Shown here: positions 18,098-27,655 of the stretch, in pieces
How positions within the stretch are numbered: position 1 is the stretch's first letter
Layout of the letters: every line of letters begins with the position of its first letter
Assembly (NCBI GenBank): GCA_963575745.1
Contig: CAUYUJ010003655.1
Span: forward strand, 1-32,500
Source: Prorocentrum cordatum
Taxonomy: Eukaryota > Sar > Dinophyceae > Prorocentrales > Prorocentraceae
Length of the DNA: 32,500 bases
Reading direction: 5' to 3'
Made by a program: the position numbers and the translations under genes
The notes under the pieces: generated by a model
Told to the model about the DNA's origin: nothing
Databases searched by the model: none
The model's input: the letters and a program-made list of their open reading frames with translations, nothing else

Positions 18098-21000
18098 GTG
18101 AAGAAGGAGGATGAGGCCAGCGAGGAGGACGAGGCCAGCGAGGACGACAACGACCAGCGGCGTGAGGATAAGGAGGTGCCAATCACGCCAGAGGAGATGG
18201 ACGAGATCTTCTGCAGCTGGTATCCGCGTCAGGACATCTTTAGGGATTGCCTGGCGCCGCCGGCAACCATCCACTCCATCACTAAGAACGACCGCATCGT
18301 GCGTCTCAACCTCTACACGCGTCGCTGCGAGAAGCCGGACTTCTCTCTATCCAGCGGCCCTGCGAGGGCCCATCCTGTATACGTGGTGGATACCGCAGCG
18401 GCGGCATCGGCGAAGGGGGCATCGAAGACTAGAGGATCCCCAGACGGAGCTGTGCCTGGACTAACGTCTGCCGCTCCGACTGGGGAGGCCGCCGCTGTTC
18501 CTAAGGACGAGGACTGGGTCATGGCAGGAGCCTCCGAGGAAGTGAGAAAGAGCGAGGAAAAGAAGCGACTAGAGGTCTTGCAGCGTGACAAAGCTGAGTT
18601 GCTGGATCGCCTCGCGCTGATAGAGAAACAGGAGATGGAGATGCGCGCCCGATTGAACCCAGGCGAGGTCTACGACGGCCTGCAGAAGCGACGTGAGCAG
18701 GCACCTCTGCCAGAGCGTGTCCTGCCTACATCTCCTGAGCAGCAGGGGGTCGGAAGCGTGTGGAAGAGCATGGAGGGAATGCGACGACGTGTCCATCTTC
18801 CAGCGCCTCCAGGAGCCGCGTGCTCAGGTGCCCCTGCCGCTGCGACGGCATCTCCAGCTGCATCTGGAGTCCCGCGTGTAGTCACCGCCTCTGGGCGGAG
18901 CTACGTCATGAGTGTCGGTGCCACGCAGAGCGACCTGGAGAAGCAGCAGATGCACCGAGCCATGTACGACTCGCAGTTCGACGGCGAGAGGCTGGTCCCA
19001 GGTCCGAAGGCGAAGTTCGACCCAGAGCTCATGCAGCAGCAGGCTGCGTGTGTTCATCCTGTGGGTGAGTTGAAGTGGCAGTCAAACGGCGCCGTGATCT
19101 TCGCGAAGTGCAAGAAGTGTTCGTTGAAGTCGGTGATCCATTACACGCTGGAGAAGCCCAAGACGGATGAAGGGGGACCTCCCAGGAACACCCCAGACGG
19201 AGCCGTGCCAGGACTAACGTCTGCCGCTCCGACTGGGGGGGACGTTGCCGTCAAGATGGGCGCGGGCCCCTGGGCAGCGAAGGGCGCAGACCCTTGGGCA
19301 GCAAAGGGGGGATCTGCGGCCCACGTGGTCAGTATCCGAGAAGAGTGTCCCCGCAAGGCGGTAGATGAGCAGCCCGTCATGCTTGTTGTCTTGCCCGCGG
19401 GGCTGGCTATGATTGACGCGGGCTGCAAGCGGGCGGTCGGTGGGCGTCCGTGGCACGTCGAGCTGCAGAAGACTTTGGATGCCATGGGCGTGCCGTACCA
19501 CAGCATCAACCATCGCGAGTACTTCAAGTTCGGCCCAGGCGTGCCGCTCTTGTCAGAGCGTGCATGGTGCTACACAGTCGGCATCAATGGTACGCAGGGC
19601 GAGGTTGTGATCTCCGAGGTCGATGCCGAGGTGCCAGGTCTCATCGGTCCTGATGAGATGGCAGAGTGGGACGCAGCAATCAGCTTCAGGAGCGGTACTT
19701 TCACGGCGAACGGTGCGACCAAGCCGTTGGTCCCGGCTGCGTCCGGGCATCCGTGCGTGTCATTGCTGGATTTCCCGGCACCGGTCGCGAGTGCCTTCCC
19801 CGTCGGACAGTCCGAGGAGCAGGACGAGCTCGCAGACGAGATGTTCAGCGGAACTGCGAGCCACGAGGAAAAGGATGAGCGCAGCGTCGCTGAGACCGTC
19901 GAGGAGGAGGACACGCACGATTCTGATAGCAACGACGGCCAGGACGCAGGCGACTCAGAGCTGAGTACATCCTACTATCACACCAGCGACCCCGAGTCCG
20001 CGGAGACGGCATCGAGTGACGAGGAGGTTTTCATGGAGAACGCGGACAACGAGGTTTTCATGACGAAAGGTGCTCGCAGGCACGTCCGGAGCAACCTGAA
20101 GGAGCTGGAGGTTCTGATGACCGAGGAAATGGCGAACAGGAAGCTTCGGGCTGATCGGCAGGAGCAGGACGCCCTCAAGCACTACCAGGAGGAACGTGTA
20201 CTGCCCTTTCAGAGGGAGACCCGGCGGCGACCGGGGCCCTGGAGGATCGTAGAGGTCTTCGCATGGGCTTGCCAACTCACGATCCTGGCGGCGAGCATGG
20301 GATGGGACGCCCACCAGCCCATCGCAGCGCCAGAGTTCGACCTCCTGACGGTCCAGGGCAGGAGCGAGGCACGGGCGTACCTGGTTGCGGTTGACCCAGA
20401 CTTCGTGGCTTTGTCCCCACCTCCTACGGCATGGAGTCGGCTGCAGAGTGTCGACCAGCGAAGGCCTATGCGAGTGCGCCGGCAACGCCGAGAGCGGACC
20501 GAGTACCGCATGTTGCTCTCGTTCACGGACGAGGTGATGCAGTGGCAAGCTGCAAGGGGACGCGCAGCCATGGTAATGGACCACGCGCAATCGACAATCT
20601 GGAGCCAGCCACCCGTGAGTGCAACGAAGTCGAACCCAGCATTCGAGGACGCGATCTGCCTCAAGGACACCACGAGAGTGCTGGCGAACCCTGGGGTTTG
20701 CACGGCCGTGCGCGGGAGCTGCGCAGAGGAGTTCGGCACGGCTGTGATGAGCGGTGCCGCGGATCATTTGGCTTGGCAGTTCGAGAACTCGAGTTTTCCT
20801 GCAGCACAACTCCCTGACCCCACGGAGGAGCCCAGGAGTTATGGGCCCGAGCCCGCGGAGCAGGGTCATGGAGAGGCTCCCAGGGACGTTTCGGAGAGAC
20901 CTGAGTGGGGCAAAACACCGCAGGAGATTCGAGCCGAGATTCGCGAGGCATTGCAGAAGACGGTGAAGGAGGAGTCCATGCAGCACCCTGCGGAAGAGGA

Positions 21001-24000
21001 GGAGGTTGCAGCCTCCTGGTCAGAGATGGAGCTTCCGGAGGTGGTGCGGCAGGACATCATGACGAAGATTCCTCGGAGTACGCGACGTGCTGTGCGGAAG
21101 GCCCATCGCGGTCTCGGACACCCCAGTCGACCGACGTTCATCAAGATGCTGCGTCTCGGCGGTGCAACGCCCAACGCGTTGGCATACGCGAAGCATTGGC
21201 AGTGTCCGACTTGTGCTGAGTCGGAGGCGCCGCCCCGTCCAGTGCAGGGGGCGGCGGACGTGCGACCATTCGGCTTCAATGTGACGGTTGTGATCGACGT
21301 GAAGTACCTACGGGACGCGGCCAAGGAGCAGCTGGTGGTCCTCAGCATGGTGGATGCTGGTACGGGATGGCACTGCGCCTGCCTTCTCAAGAATAGGACG
21401 GCCAAGCACGTAGCACGCCAGATCATGAATGAGTGGTTCAAGCATTACGGCGTGCCAGAGAACATCGTGATCGACCAGGGCGGCGAGTTCGAGGGCTACT
21501 TCAACGCGCTGATGGAGCAGTTCGGCATTAATACGAAGACGACGGGAGCTCATGCAGCATGGCAGCATGGCCTGGCAGAGCGCCACGGAGGATTGCTCGG
21601 CACTATCTGGGGCAAGGTGGTGCACGAGTTCCACGTCCAGGGCAAGTCGATGTCTACTGTGGCCCTGGCTGCCATCATCAATGCGAAGAACTCGACGATC
21701 AGCCGCAATGGATTGACCCCGGAGCAGGCTGTCTTCGGGCGGATCTTGAACTTTACGGAGGTGACTAACAGGGACGACGATGAGGTCCTCATGTCGGTTC
21801 TCGGCGCCAAGGGCATAGCTTGGCGTTCGTCTCAAATCCGCACCGCAGCCAAGATGATGTTGCTGGAGCGCGACGCGACGGACAAGGTGCGGAGGGCGCT
21901 GCTACGACAGGCGCCGACGGTCGTCGGCGATCTGTGCCCAGGATCGAGGGTGTATTTCTGGGCACCGAATCCGTTCAAGGGACGTCGTCGGCAAGATCCT
22001 GAAAGATGGCGGGGTCCTGCGACTGTGATCGCGAAGGAATCCAATAGCCGGTACTACGTATCATGGCGTGGTCACGTGCTACTTGTTGCTCGTGAGCAGC
22101 TCCGGCACGCCTCCTCCCAGGAGGCCGCAGCTGCGGAGTCCATCCAGACGGACGTGCGGCTGACGCAGCAGCGAGATGATCGCGCCTACCACGACATCGT
22201 GGACGTCACGCCCAAGGTGAAGGTTCAGAAGGTGAGGAAGACATTCTTGAAGAAGGAGCGTGACCGACATAGGGAGCTCGAGGGGTCCAGGCAGCCTCGT
22301 GTGGACCTGAGGGCCCTGGACGCCATTGAGGCACAGGCTAAGGAGGAGGAGCCGCCTGAGCAGCAGCAGCTGCCGCAGCTTCCCCCTCCGAGGAGGGCGC
22401 GTTCTCGTTCCCCTCCAGGCCGGATATCCTCTGAGACGTACCCGAAGGCTTCTCCGGGAGCATCGGGCTCTGGCGGCCCTTCGGTGCCGCCGATTCCCAG
22501 AGACGATTTCGAGCTTGAGCGCAAGCGGAAGTTCCTGGTAGATGACGTGCCGAGTTGCATCAAGAAGACGCGTCTTCAGGCTGCTCCTACGAGTGGTTTG
22601 CCGGCCCTCCGCGAGGTGGCCATGAACGCCGTTGTGCACTCGGGACCCCAGGAGTGGTTCGACCAGAATGCTTGGGATGGTGTCTCCACGCTCGTTCAGA
22701 AGGTCGTACGAGGAGTACGTGTACATCGAGAGCCACGGCGGAGACTCTATGATCACGACCGCCACCGGGAGTGCAATCGCCTGTCGGTGATGCTCTCCGC
22801 CACGGGCCAGTGTGCCTACAAGGGCGACGGCGCGAGCCGTACCAGCGAGCGCACGGAGGACAGCTGGGTTGGTCTCACGCTTTTCTACCACGACAAGCCG
22901 GACGCTCAGGCACAAGGGGTGTGCTATTTGGACACTCCGGAGGGTCTTGTACGGCAGCCGATGACTTACGAGGAATGGATCAACGTGTCATCTGTGTATG
23001 ACGCATGGCTGCAGGAGGCCCGGTACGAGCACGACGTGTTCGCACTCGTGATGAAGCAGAACGCGAAGGAGTTAGACCCACGTCACTTCAACCAGCACGA
23101 GAAGGCTAAGTTCGACGAGGCCGATGCCGCCGAGTGGCGGCAATGGATCGCCAACAACACGGTCGAGCTGGTCACCGAGGAGGAGGAGGAGAGCATCCCA
23201 AAGGACAAGATCATCTCGGTGCCCATGCGTTCGGTTCGCACGAACCGGGGGCGAGGGCTGGAGCTGGAGGCGAAGTCGCGCTTGATCATCCCTGGCCATC
23301 TCGACCCGCAGCTTGGTCTATTCAGGACGGATTCGCCTACTACTTCCCCTTTGGCTGTGCTGGTGTGTGCGTCTATCGCAATGGCGATGGATTGGACATT
23401 CGAGTGCTTCGACGTAGCGACTGCGTTCCTGTCCGGGCTGAAGCTGGAACGGGAGCTGTATGTGAGGGCTCCTAAGGACGGGCTTCCAGCCGTCGACGGG
23501 GCTGGATGGCCAGCCGTGCGACCTTATGCGTTGCTTCGCTTGCTGAAAGGGGCGTACGGTTTGACGGAGGCGCCTCGGTTGTGGTATCTCCGAGCCCGCC
23601 AGGTGTTGACGGACGAGGTCGGATTCGTGGAGCTGCGCTGTGCTCGAGCTGTCTTCGTTTATCGGATGAACGATAAGTTGATTGCTATGTTGACCTTGCA
23701 CGTCGACGACGGCATGCTGTTTGGAGACCCGCACGACCCCCAGTACCAGGAGGTGAAGGCGAACATCAACAGTCGTTTCAACATCAAGCACTGGAAGGAG
23801 GGCAACGACAAGGAGGCAGTCGCCTATCTCGGTGAGGAGTGGTGGCGCCACCCCGATCACATCGAGATCAGCATGCACGAATACATCGGCAAGCTGACGA
23901 AGCACCCCCTTGCAAGGGGTGACGACGAGGAGCGGGAGATGACTCCCGAGGAACACTACGACTTCCGGAGCCTGCTCCAGAAGGTGCGGTGGCCTGTCGC

Positions 24001-24826
24001 ACGCGTGGTGCCACAGCTCGCGTATAGTGTCTCGGCGCTCGCACAGAAGGATCCGAAAGGTCGGAGGTTACTGCACCTGCGAGTGCTCAATGACATCATC
24101 GACCGGCTTCAGGACTACGACAAGAGAGGTCTTGCGACATTCCGGATCCGCCGTGTGGACATCGAGCACTTGCAGGTGCTCGCGCTTATGGACGCTTCGT
24201 TTGCGAAGGAACCGGGCTGTAAGAGCCAGATGGGGTTCATGAGTATGATTGCGGATGCCCGAGTGTTGAAGGAGCTAACTGTATGCTGTCTAGTGGAGTT
24301 TCAGAGCAGTACTATTACACGAGTTGTTGGATCTACGATGGCCGCAGAGTCTGCGGCTATGTCCGTGGCTTTGGATCGGCAGCTTTACCTCAGGCTGCTG
24401 ATTGAGGCAATCTTGTACGGGGAGCCGCCCTTGCAAGGGGATTGGAGGTTGGCGCTGAAGGTTCCAGGGGCGCTCGTGACGGATGCGAAGTCGCTCTACG
24501 ATCACACGTCCAAGATCGGCTCGATGCCGGTGTCTCGGCAGACCCTCATTGACTTGTTGGTGGCCAAGGATTTGATAGAGCAGGAGGCCATCAAGTTCAA
24601 GTGGCTGCCTAATAGCCACATGCTAGCGGACGTGCTGACAAAGGCCGTGCAGGCTAACGAGGTGCTATCGCAGTTCCTCCGCCACGGACTGTTCAGCATG
24701 GTGCCTACTGCTGAGCAAGAGGATGAAGAGGCACACCGTCTGCGGCTGCGCCGCGGACAGCGTGAGAGAGCCAAGGAGCGGAAGGCCCAGCGTCGGGTCG
24801 CCGTTCCAGGGCCTGCGAGCCCGTGA
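18098..24826 (+). CDS. pol: copia-type Pol polyprotein, 2242 codons, uninterrupted
   Basis: The open frame begins after TAG 18068 (GTG at 18098, first ATG at 18197); the intact element probably read through from gag. Order: zinc-ribbon-like Cys/His cluster (C318, H320, C338, C341); protease-like MIDAGCKRAVGG with Asp 440; methyltransferase-like VEVFAWAC to LSPPPTAWS (residues about 717-800); integrase zinc region (HRGLGH at 1003, CPTC after it) and DDE triad Asp 1067, Asp 1126, Glu 1161; copia RT with FDVATAFLSG (Asp 1772), KGAYGLTEAPRLWY and HVDDG (Asp 1870-1871); RNase H with MDASFAK (Asp 2032), Glu 2084, TDAKSLYD (Asp 2129) and LADVLTK (Asp 2178). All integrase, RT and RNase H catalytic residues are present. 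Expression of this copy is doubtful because gag is broken upstream. Confidence 0.95.
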   Translation: MKKEDEASEEDEASEDDNDQRREDKEVPITPEEMDEIFCSWYPRQDIFRDCLAPPATIHSITKNDRIVRLNLYTRRCEKPDFSLSSGPARAHPVYVVDTAAAASAKGASKTRGSPDGAVPGLTSAAPTGEAAAVPKDEDWVMAGASEEVRKSEEKKRLEVLQRDKAELLDRLALIEKQEMEMRARLNPGEVYDGLQKRREQAPLPERVLPTSPEQQGVGSVWKSMEGMRRRVHLPAPPGAACSGAPAAATASPAASGVPRVVTASGRSYVMSVGATQSDLEKQQMHRAMYDSQFDGERLVPGPKAKFDPELMQQQAACVHPVGELKWQSNGAVIFAKCKKCSLKSVIHYTLEKPKTDEGGPPRNTPDGAVPGLTSAAPTGGDVAVKMGAGPWAAKGADPWAAKGGSAAHVVSIREECPRKAVDEQPVMLVVLPAGLAMIDAGCKRAVGGRPWHVELQKTLDAMGVPYHSINHREYFKFGPGVPLLSERAWCYTVGINGTQGEVVISEVDAEVPGLIGPDEMAEWDAAISFRSGTFTANGATKPLVPAASGHPCVSLLDFPAPVASAFPVGQSEEQDELADEMFSGTASHEEKDERSVAETVEEEDTHDSDSNDGQDAGDSELSTSYYHTSDPESAETASSDEEVFMENADNEVFMTKGARRHVRSNLKELEVLMTEEMANRKLRADRQEQDALKHYQEERVLPFQRETRRRPGPWRIVEVFAWACQLTILAASMGWDAHQPIAAPEFDLLTVQGRSEARAYLVAVDPDFVALSPPPTAWSRLQSVDQRRPMRVRRQRRERTEYRMLLSFTDEVMQWQAARGRAAMVMDHAQSTIWSQPPVSATKSNPAFEDAICLKDTTRVLANPGVCTAVRGSCAEEFGTAVMSGAADHLAWQFENSSFPAAQLPDPTEEPRSYGPEPAEQGHGEAPRDVSERPEWGKTPQEIRAEIREALQKTVKEESMQHPAEEEEVAASWSEMELPEVVRQDIMTKIPRSTRRAVRKAHRGLGHPSRPTFIKMLRLGGATPNALAYAKHWQCPTCAESEAPPRPVQGAADVRPFGFNVTVVIDVKYLRDAAKEQLVVLSMVDAGTGWHCACLLKNRTAKHVARQIMNEWFKHYGVPENIVIDQGGEFEGYFNALMEQFGINTKTTGAHAAWQHGLAERHGGLLGTIWGKVVHEFHVQGKSMSTVALAAIINAKNSTISRNGLTPEQAVFGRILNFTEVTNRDDDEVLMSVLGAKGIAWRSSQIRTAAKMMLLERDATDKVRRALLRQAPTVVGDLCPGSRVYFWAPNPFKGRRRQDPERWRGPATVIAKESNSRYYVSWRGHVLLVAREQLRHASSQEAAAAESIQTDVRLTQQRDDRAYHDIVDVTPKVKVQKVRKTFLKKERDRHRELEGSRQPRVDLRALDAIEAQAKEEEPPEQQQLPQLPPPRRARSRSPPGRISSETYPKASPGASGSGGPSVPPIPRDDFELERKRKFLVDDVPSCIKKTRLQAAPTSGLPALREVAMNAVVHSGPQEWFDQNAWDGVSTLVQKVVRGVRVHREPRRRLYDHDRHRECNRLSVMLSATGQCAYKGDGASRTSERTEDSWVGLTLFYHDKPDAQAQGVCYLDTPEGLVRQPMTYEEWINVSSVYDAWLQEARYEHDVFALVMKQNAKELDPRHFNQHEKAKFDEADAAEWRQWIANNTVELVTEEEEESIPKDKIISVPMRSVRTNRGRGLELEAKSRLIIPGHLDPQLGLFRTDSPTTSPLAVLVCASIAMAMDWTFECFDVATAFLSGLKLERELYVRAPKDGLPAVDGAGWPAVRPYALLRLLKGAYGLTEAPRLWYLRARQVLTDEVGFVELRCARAVFVYRMNDKLIAMLTLHVDDGMLFGDPHDPQYQEVKANINSRFNIKHWKEGNDKEAVAYLGEEWWRHPDHIEISMHEYIGKLTKHPLARGDDEEREMTPEEHYDFRSLLQKVRWPVARVVPQLAYSVSALAQKDPKGRRLLHLRVLNDIIDRLQDYDKRGLATFRIRRVDIEHLQVLALMDASFAKEPGCKSQMGFMSMIADARVLKELTVCCLVEFQSSTITRVVGSTMAAESAAMSVALDRQLYLRLLIEAILYGEPPLQGDWRLALKVPGALVTDAKSLYDHTSKIGSMPVSRQTLIDLLVAKDLIEQEAIKFKWLPNSHMLADVLTKAVQANEVLSQFLRHGLFSMVPTAEQEDEEAHRLRLRRGQRERAKERKAQRRVAVPGPASP
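18438..18485 (+). repeat. 48-bp direct repeat inside pol, copy 1
   Basis: This segment and 19191-19238 agree at 46 of 48 positions and both encode PDGAVPGLTSAAPTG in the pol frame, 753 bases (251 codons) apart. The protein frame is preserved. Confidence 0.9.
19191..19238 (+). repeat. 48-bp direct repeat inside pol, copy 2
   Basis: Second copy of the segment at 18438-18485, lying just upstream of the protease-like domain. It differs at two bases, both silent. Confidence 0.9.
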
Positions 24827-25060
24827 GGTCCTGATTGCAGCCGCTGATGGACCTAGTGAGGGCTACGGTGATGTATGCATATCTTTTGAGTTGACAGTCT
24901 GGATTAGTGAATCTAGACATTCATATTTTACATTTATAGCTTGATCCTCAGGCCGCATTTGCTTGAGGTGTTTCGGCCTGTGGGCTGATATACATTATAA
25001 TTGCGTGCAGCGTTTCCCTTTCGAAGGGAGCGGCATCGGGGCAGCACTGTACTCACCCAG
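24827..25060 (+). other. 3' untranslated region of the copia-type element
   Basis: Between the pol stop and the 3' LTR lie 234 bases, AT-richer than the rest (for example around 24880-24945). A purine run (GAAGGGAGCGG, 25023-25033) is the best polypurine-tract candidate, but it lies 27 bases before the LTR instead of adjoining it. Confidence 0.6.
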
Positions 25061-25241
25061 TGTGAAGAGTGCACTCCCCTGCCCCTCTGCCGCCCGTGCC
25101 ACCGTGTGTGTATGATGTACGCGCTTGTCTTGTTTTGTGGCATGCACGCTGCCCGCCGCTGTTTTGGCCCTAGTCCTAGGGCCCTGGGACGCTCGCAGTT
25201 TTGACTGCCGCGCAGTCCGAGCTAAAAGAACGACGCTGACA
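25061..25241 (+). repeat. 3' LTR of the copia-type element
   Basis: The 181-base partner of the 5' LTR runs from TGTGAAGAG to CTGACA. It is followed at once by ATGCC, the right copy of the target duplication, and then by satellite sequence. Confidence 0.93.
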
Positions 25242-25246
25242 ATGCC
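25242..25246. other. target-site duplication, right copy (ATGCC)
   Basis: Matches 15543-15547. Joining the flanks after removing the element and one ATGCC restores a regular 91-base satellite unit. Confidence 0.85.
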
Positions 25247-27055
25247 GTGCCTGCTGTGCCCTGGACGGCCGTCACGGATAGCGGCCGCGGTGAGAGGCCC
25301 CCCTGCGCACCCCCTATGGTGTCGAGGATATGCCATACTTGCTGTGCCCTGGACGACCGTCGCGGATAGCGGCCGCGGTGAGAGACCACCCCTTGCGCGC
25401 CCCTTGTGGTGTCGAGAATCTGTCATGCCTGCTGTGCCCTGGACGATCGTCGCGGATAACGGCCGCGGTGAAAGACCACCCCTTGCGCACCCCCTATGGT
25501 GCCGAGAATATACCGTGCCTGCTTTCCTCAGAGACCACCCCCTGATACCATGCCTGCTGTGCCTTGGACGACCGTCACGGATAGCGGCCGCGGTGAGAGA
25601 CCCCCCCCCCTGCGCTCCCCCTATGGTGTCGAGAATATGTCATGACTGCTATGCCCTGGACGACCGTCACGGATAGCGGCCGCGGTGAGAGACCCCCCCC
25701 CCTGCGCACCCCCAGTGGTGTCGAGAATCTGCCATGCCTGCTGTGCCCTGGACGACCGTCACGGATAGCGGCCGCGGTGAGAGACCACCCCGTGGGCACC
25801 CCCTTTATGCTGTCGAGGATCTGCCATGCCTGCTGTGCCCTGGACGACAGTCACGGATAGCGGCCGCGGTCAAAGACAACCAAGTGCGCACCCCCCATGG
25901 TGTCGAGAATATGCCATGCTTGCTGTGCCCTGGACGACCGCCACGGATAGCGGCCGCGGTGAGATTCCCCCCCTTTGCGCACCCCCTTATGGTGTCGAGA
26001 GAATGCCATGCGTGCTGTGCCCTGGACGACCGTCACGGAAAGCGGCCGCGGTGAGAGACCCCCCTGCGCACCCCCAGTGGTGTCGAGAATATGCCATGGC
26101 TGCTATGCCCTGGACGACCGTCACGGATAGCGGCCGCGGTGAGAGACCCCCCCGTGCGCACCCCCAGTGGTGTCGAGGATATGCCATGCCTTCTGTGCCC
26201 TGGACGACCGTCACGGATAGCGGCCGCGGTGAGAGACCCCCCGTGGGCACCCCCTTTATGCTGTCGAGGATCTGCCATGCCTGCTGTGCCCTGGACGACA
26301 GTCACGGATAGCGGCCGCGGTGAAAGACAACCAAGTGCGCACCCCCCATGGTGTCGAGAATATGCCATGCTTGCTGTGCCCTGGACGACCGTCACGGATA
26401 GCGGCCGCGGTGAGATTCCCCCCCTGTGCGCACCCCCTTATGGTGTCGAGAGAATGCCATGCGTGCTGTGCCCTGGACGACCGTCGCGGATAGCGGCCGC
26501 GGTGAAAGACCACCGTTTGCGCACCCCCTATGGTGTGTGGGGAATATACCATGCCTGCTGTGCCCTGGACGACCAGCTTGGACAGCGGCCGCGGTGAGAG
26601 ACCACCCCTTGCGCACCCCCTATGGTGTCGAGGATATGCCATGCCTTCTGTGCCTTGGACGACCGTCACGGATAGCGGCCGCTTTGAGAGACCACCCCTT
26701 GCGCTCCCCTTTATGGCGTCAAGAATATGCCATGCTTGCTGTGCTTTGGACGACCGTTACGGATAGCGGCCGCGGTGAGAGACCATCCCCTGCGCACCCC
26801 CTATGGTGTCGACAATATGCCATGCGTGCTGTGCCCTGGACGACCGTCACGGGTATCGGCCGCGTTGAGAGCACACCCTGCGCACCCCGTACGGTGTCGA
26901 GAATATGCCATGCCTGCTGTGCCCTGGACGACCGTCACTGACAGCGGCCGTGATGAGAGCCCCCCCTGCGCATTCCCCATGGTGTCGAGAATATGCCGTG
27001 CCTGCTGTGCTCTGGACGGCCGTCACGGATAGCTGCCGCGGTGAGAGACCACCCC
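25247..27055 (+). repeat. 91-bp NotI satellite, right part (about 20 units)
   Basis: The unit contains TGCTGTGCCCTGGACGACC, GTCACGGATAGCGGCCGCGG, TGAGAGACC and TATGGTGTCGAGAATATGCC. NotI-site positions run from 25281 to 27031 with spacing mostly 88-92 and one unit of 125. The last two or three units have lost the exact site. A five-unit block is itself duplicated with a 452-base period (compare 25790-26040 with 26242-26492). Frames read Cys-Pro-Gly-Arg-Pro strings that shift with unit length, so no gene is called. Confidence 0.95.
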
Positions 27056-27262
27056 CTCGGTGTGTCTGCGTGTCTGTATGCCTGAGTGTAGGCGTCTGTG
27101 TCTGTGTGTGTGTGTGCCTGTGTGTGTGTGTGTTTGTGTATGCGTGCGTGCGTGCATGTGTATATGTCCGTGCGTCTGATGGGTGTGTCTGGTGTCCGCG
27201 TGTGTGTGTGATATGTGTGTGTGTGTCTATGTATGTCCTGTGCTGGCCTGTGGTGTGCTGTA

Positions 27263-27294
<32 letters not shown>

Positions 27295-27300
27295 AGGAGA
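27056..27300 (+). repeat. degenerate GT-rich repeat
   Basis: TGTGTG runs are mixed with TGCG, TCTG and TATG variants and end in a cleaner GT run at about 27264-27289. It follows the satellite directly. No gene is seen. Confidence 0.85.
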
Positions 27301-27574
27301 GTGTGTGACTGAGGAGCGCGGGTGGAAGAGGGGAGGAAGGAGGAATGAGGGAGGAGCGTGCGGATGAGACGTGGGTGCGGCGCGGGTCAGCGTCGCAGCT
27401 GCAGTGAACGCGCCAGGCGTGAACTAGCGTTGTATGGTGTCAGTTGTGTGTGCGAATGTGTGCATGCGTGCGGCTGCATGTAGACGCGTGTCTGATGCAC
27501 GTGCCGTGCATGTGTTGCGCGTGGGTGAAGGGAGGAAGGAAGTGAAGGAGGGGAGGAAGAAGGAGGGAGGGGAG
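27301..27574. other. G/A-rich and GT-rich spacer
   Basis: GAGGAAGGAGG-type purine patches alternate with TGTGTGCGAATGTGTGC-like sequence. No gene or recognised element is seen. Confidence 0.5.
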
Positions 27575-27583
27575 GTGTGTGTG

Positions 27584-27652
<69 letters not shown>
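27575..27652. repeat. (GT)n microsatellite
   Basis: An almost pure GT dinucleotide repeat with two interruptions (TTTG near 27598 and GAG near 27616). Confidence 0.93.

Positions 27653-27655
<3 letters not shown>

Larger units (their letters stand above)
15548..25241 (+). mobile_element. Ty1/copia-type LTR retrotransposon, 9.7 kb
   Basis: The element has two LTRs (15548-15730 and 25061-25241) beginning TG and ending CA, a tRNA-type primer-binding site, gag with a zinc knuckle, and pol in the order protease-like, integrase, RT, RNase H. Integrase before RT is the copia order. It is flanked by a 5-bp target duplication, ATGCC (15543-15547 and 25242-25246), and sits inside the NotI satellite. 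LTRs are about 97% identical over 181 aligned bases, so insertion is fairly recent. Gag contains one stop, a frame change and two further stops, so this copy is probably non-autonomous although pol is open throughout. Confidence 0.95.

Noticed and set aside
18098-24826. Pol as a host multidomain gene
   Set aside because: Flanking LTRs, target duplication and the integrase-RT-RNase H order show it is a retrotransposon gene.
25125-27312. Repeated Cys-Pro-Gly-Arg-Pro peptide frames in the NotI satellite
   Set aside because: Unit lengths of 86-92 and 125 shift the frame from unit to unit, so no continuous protein is supported.
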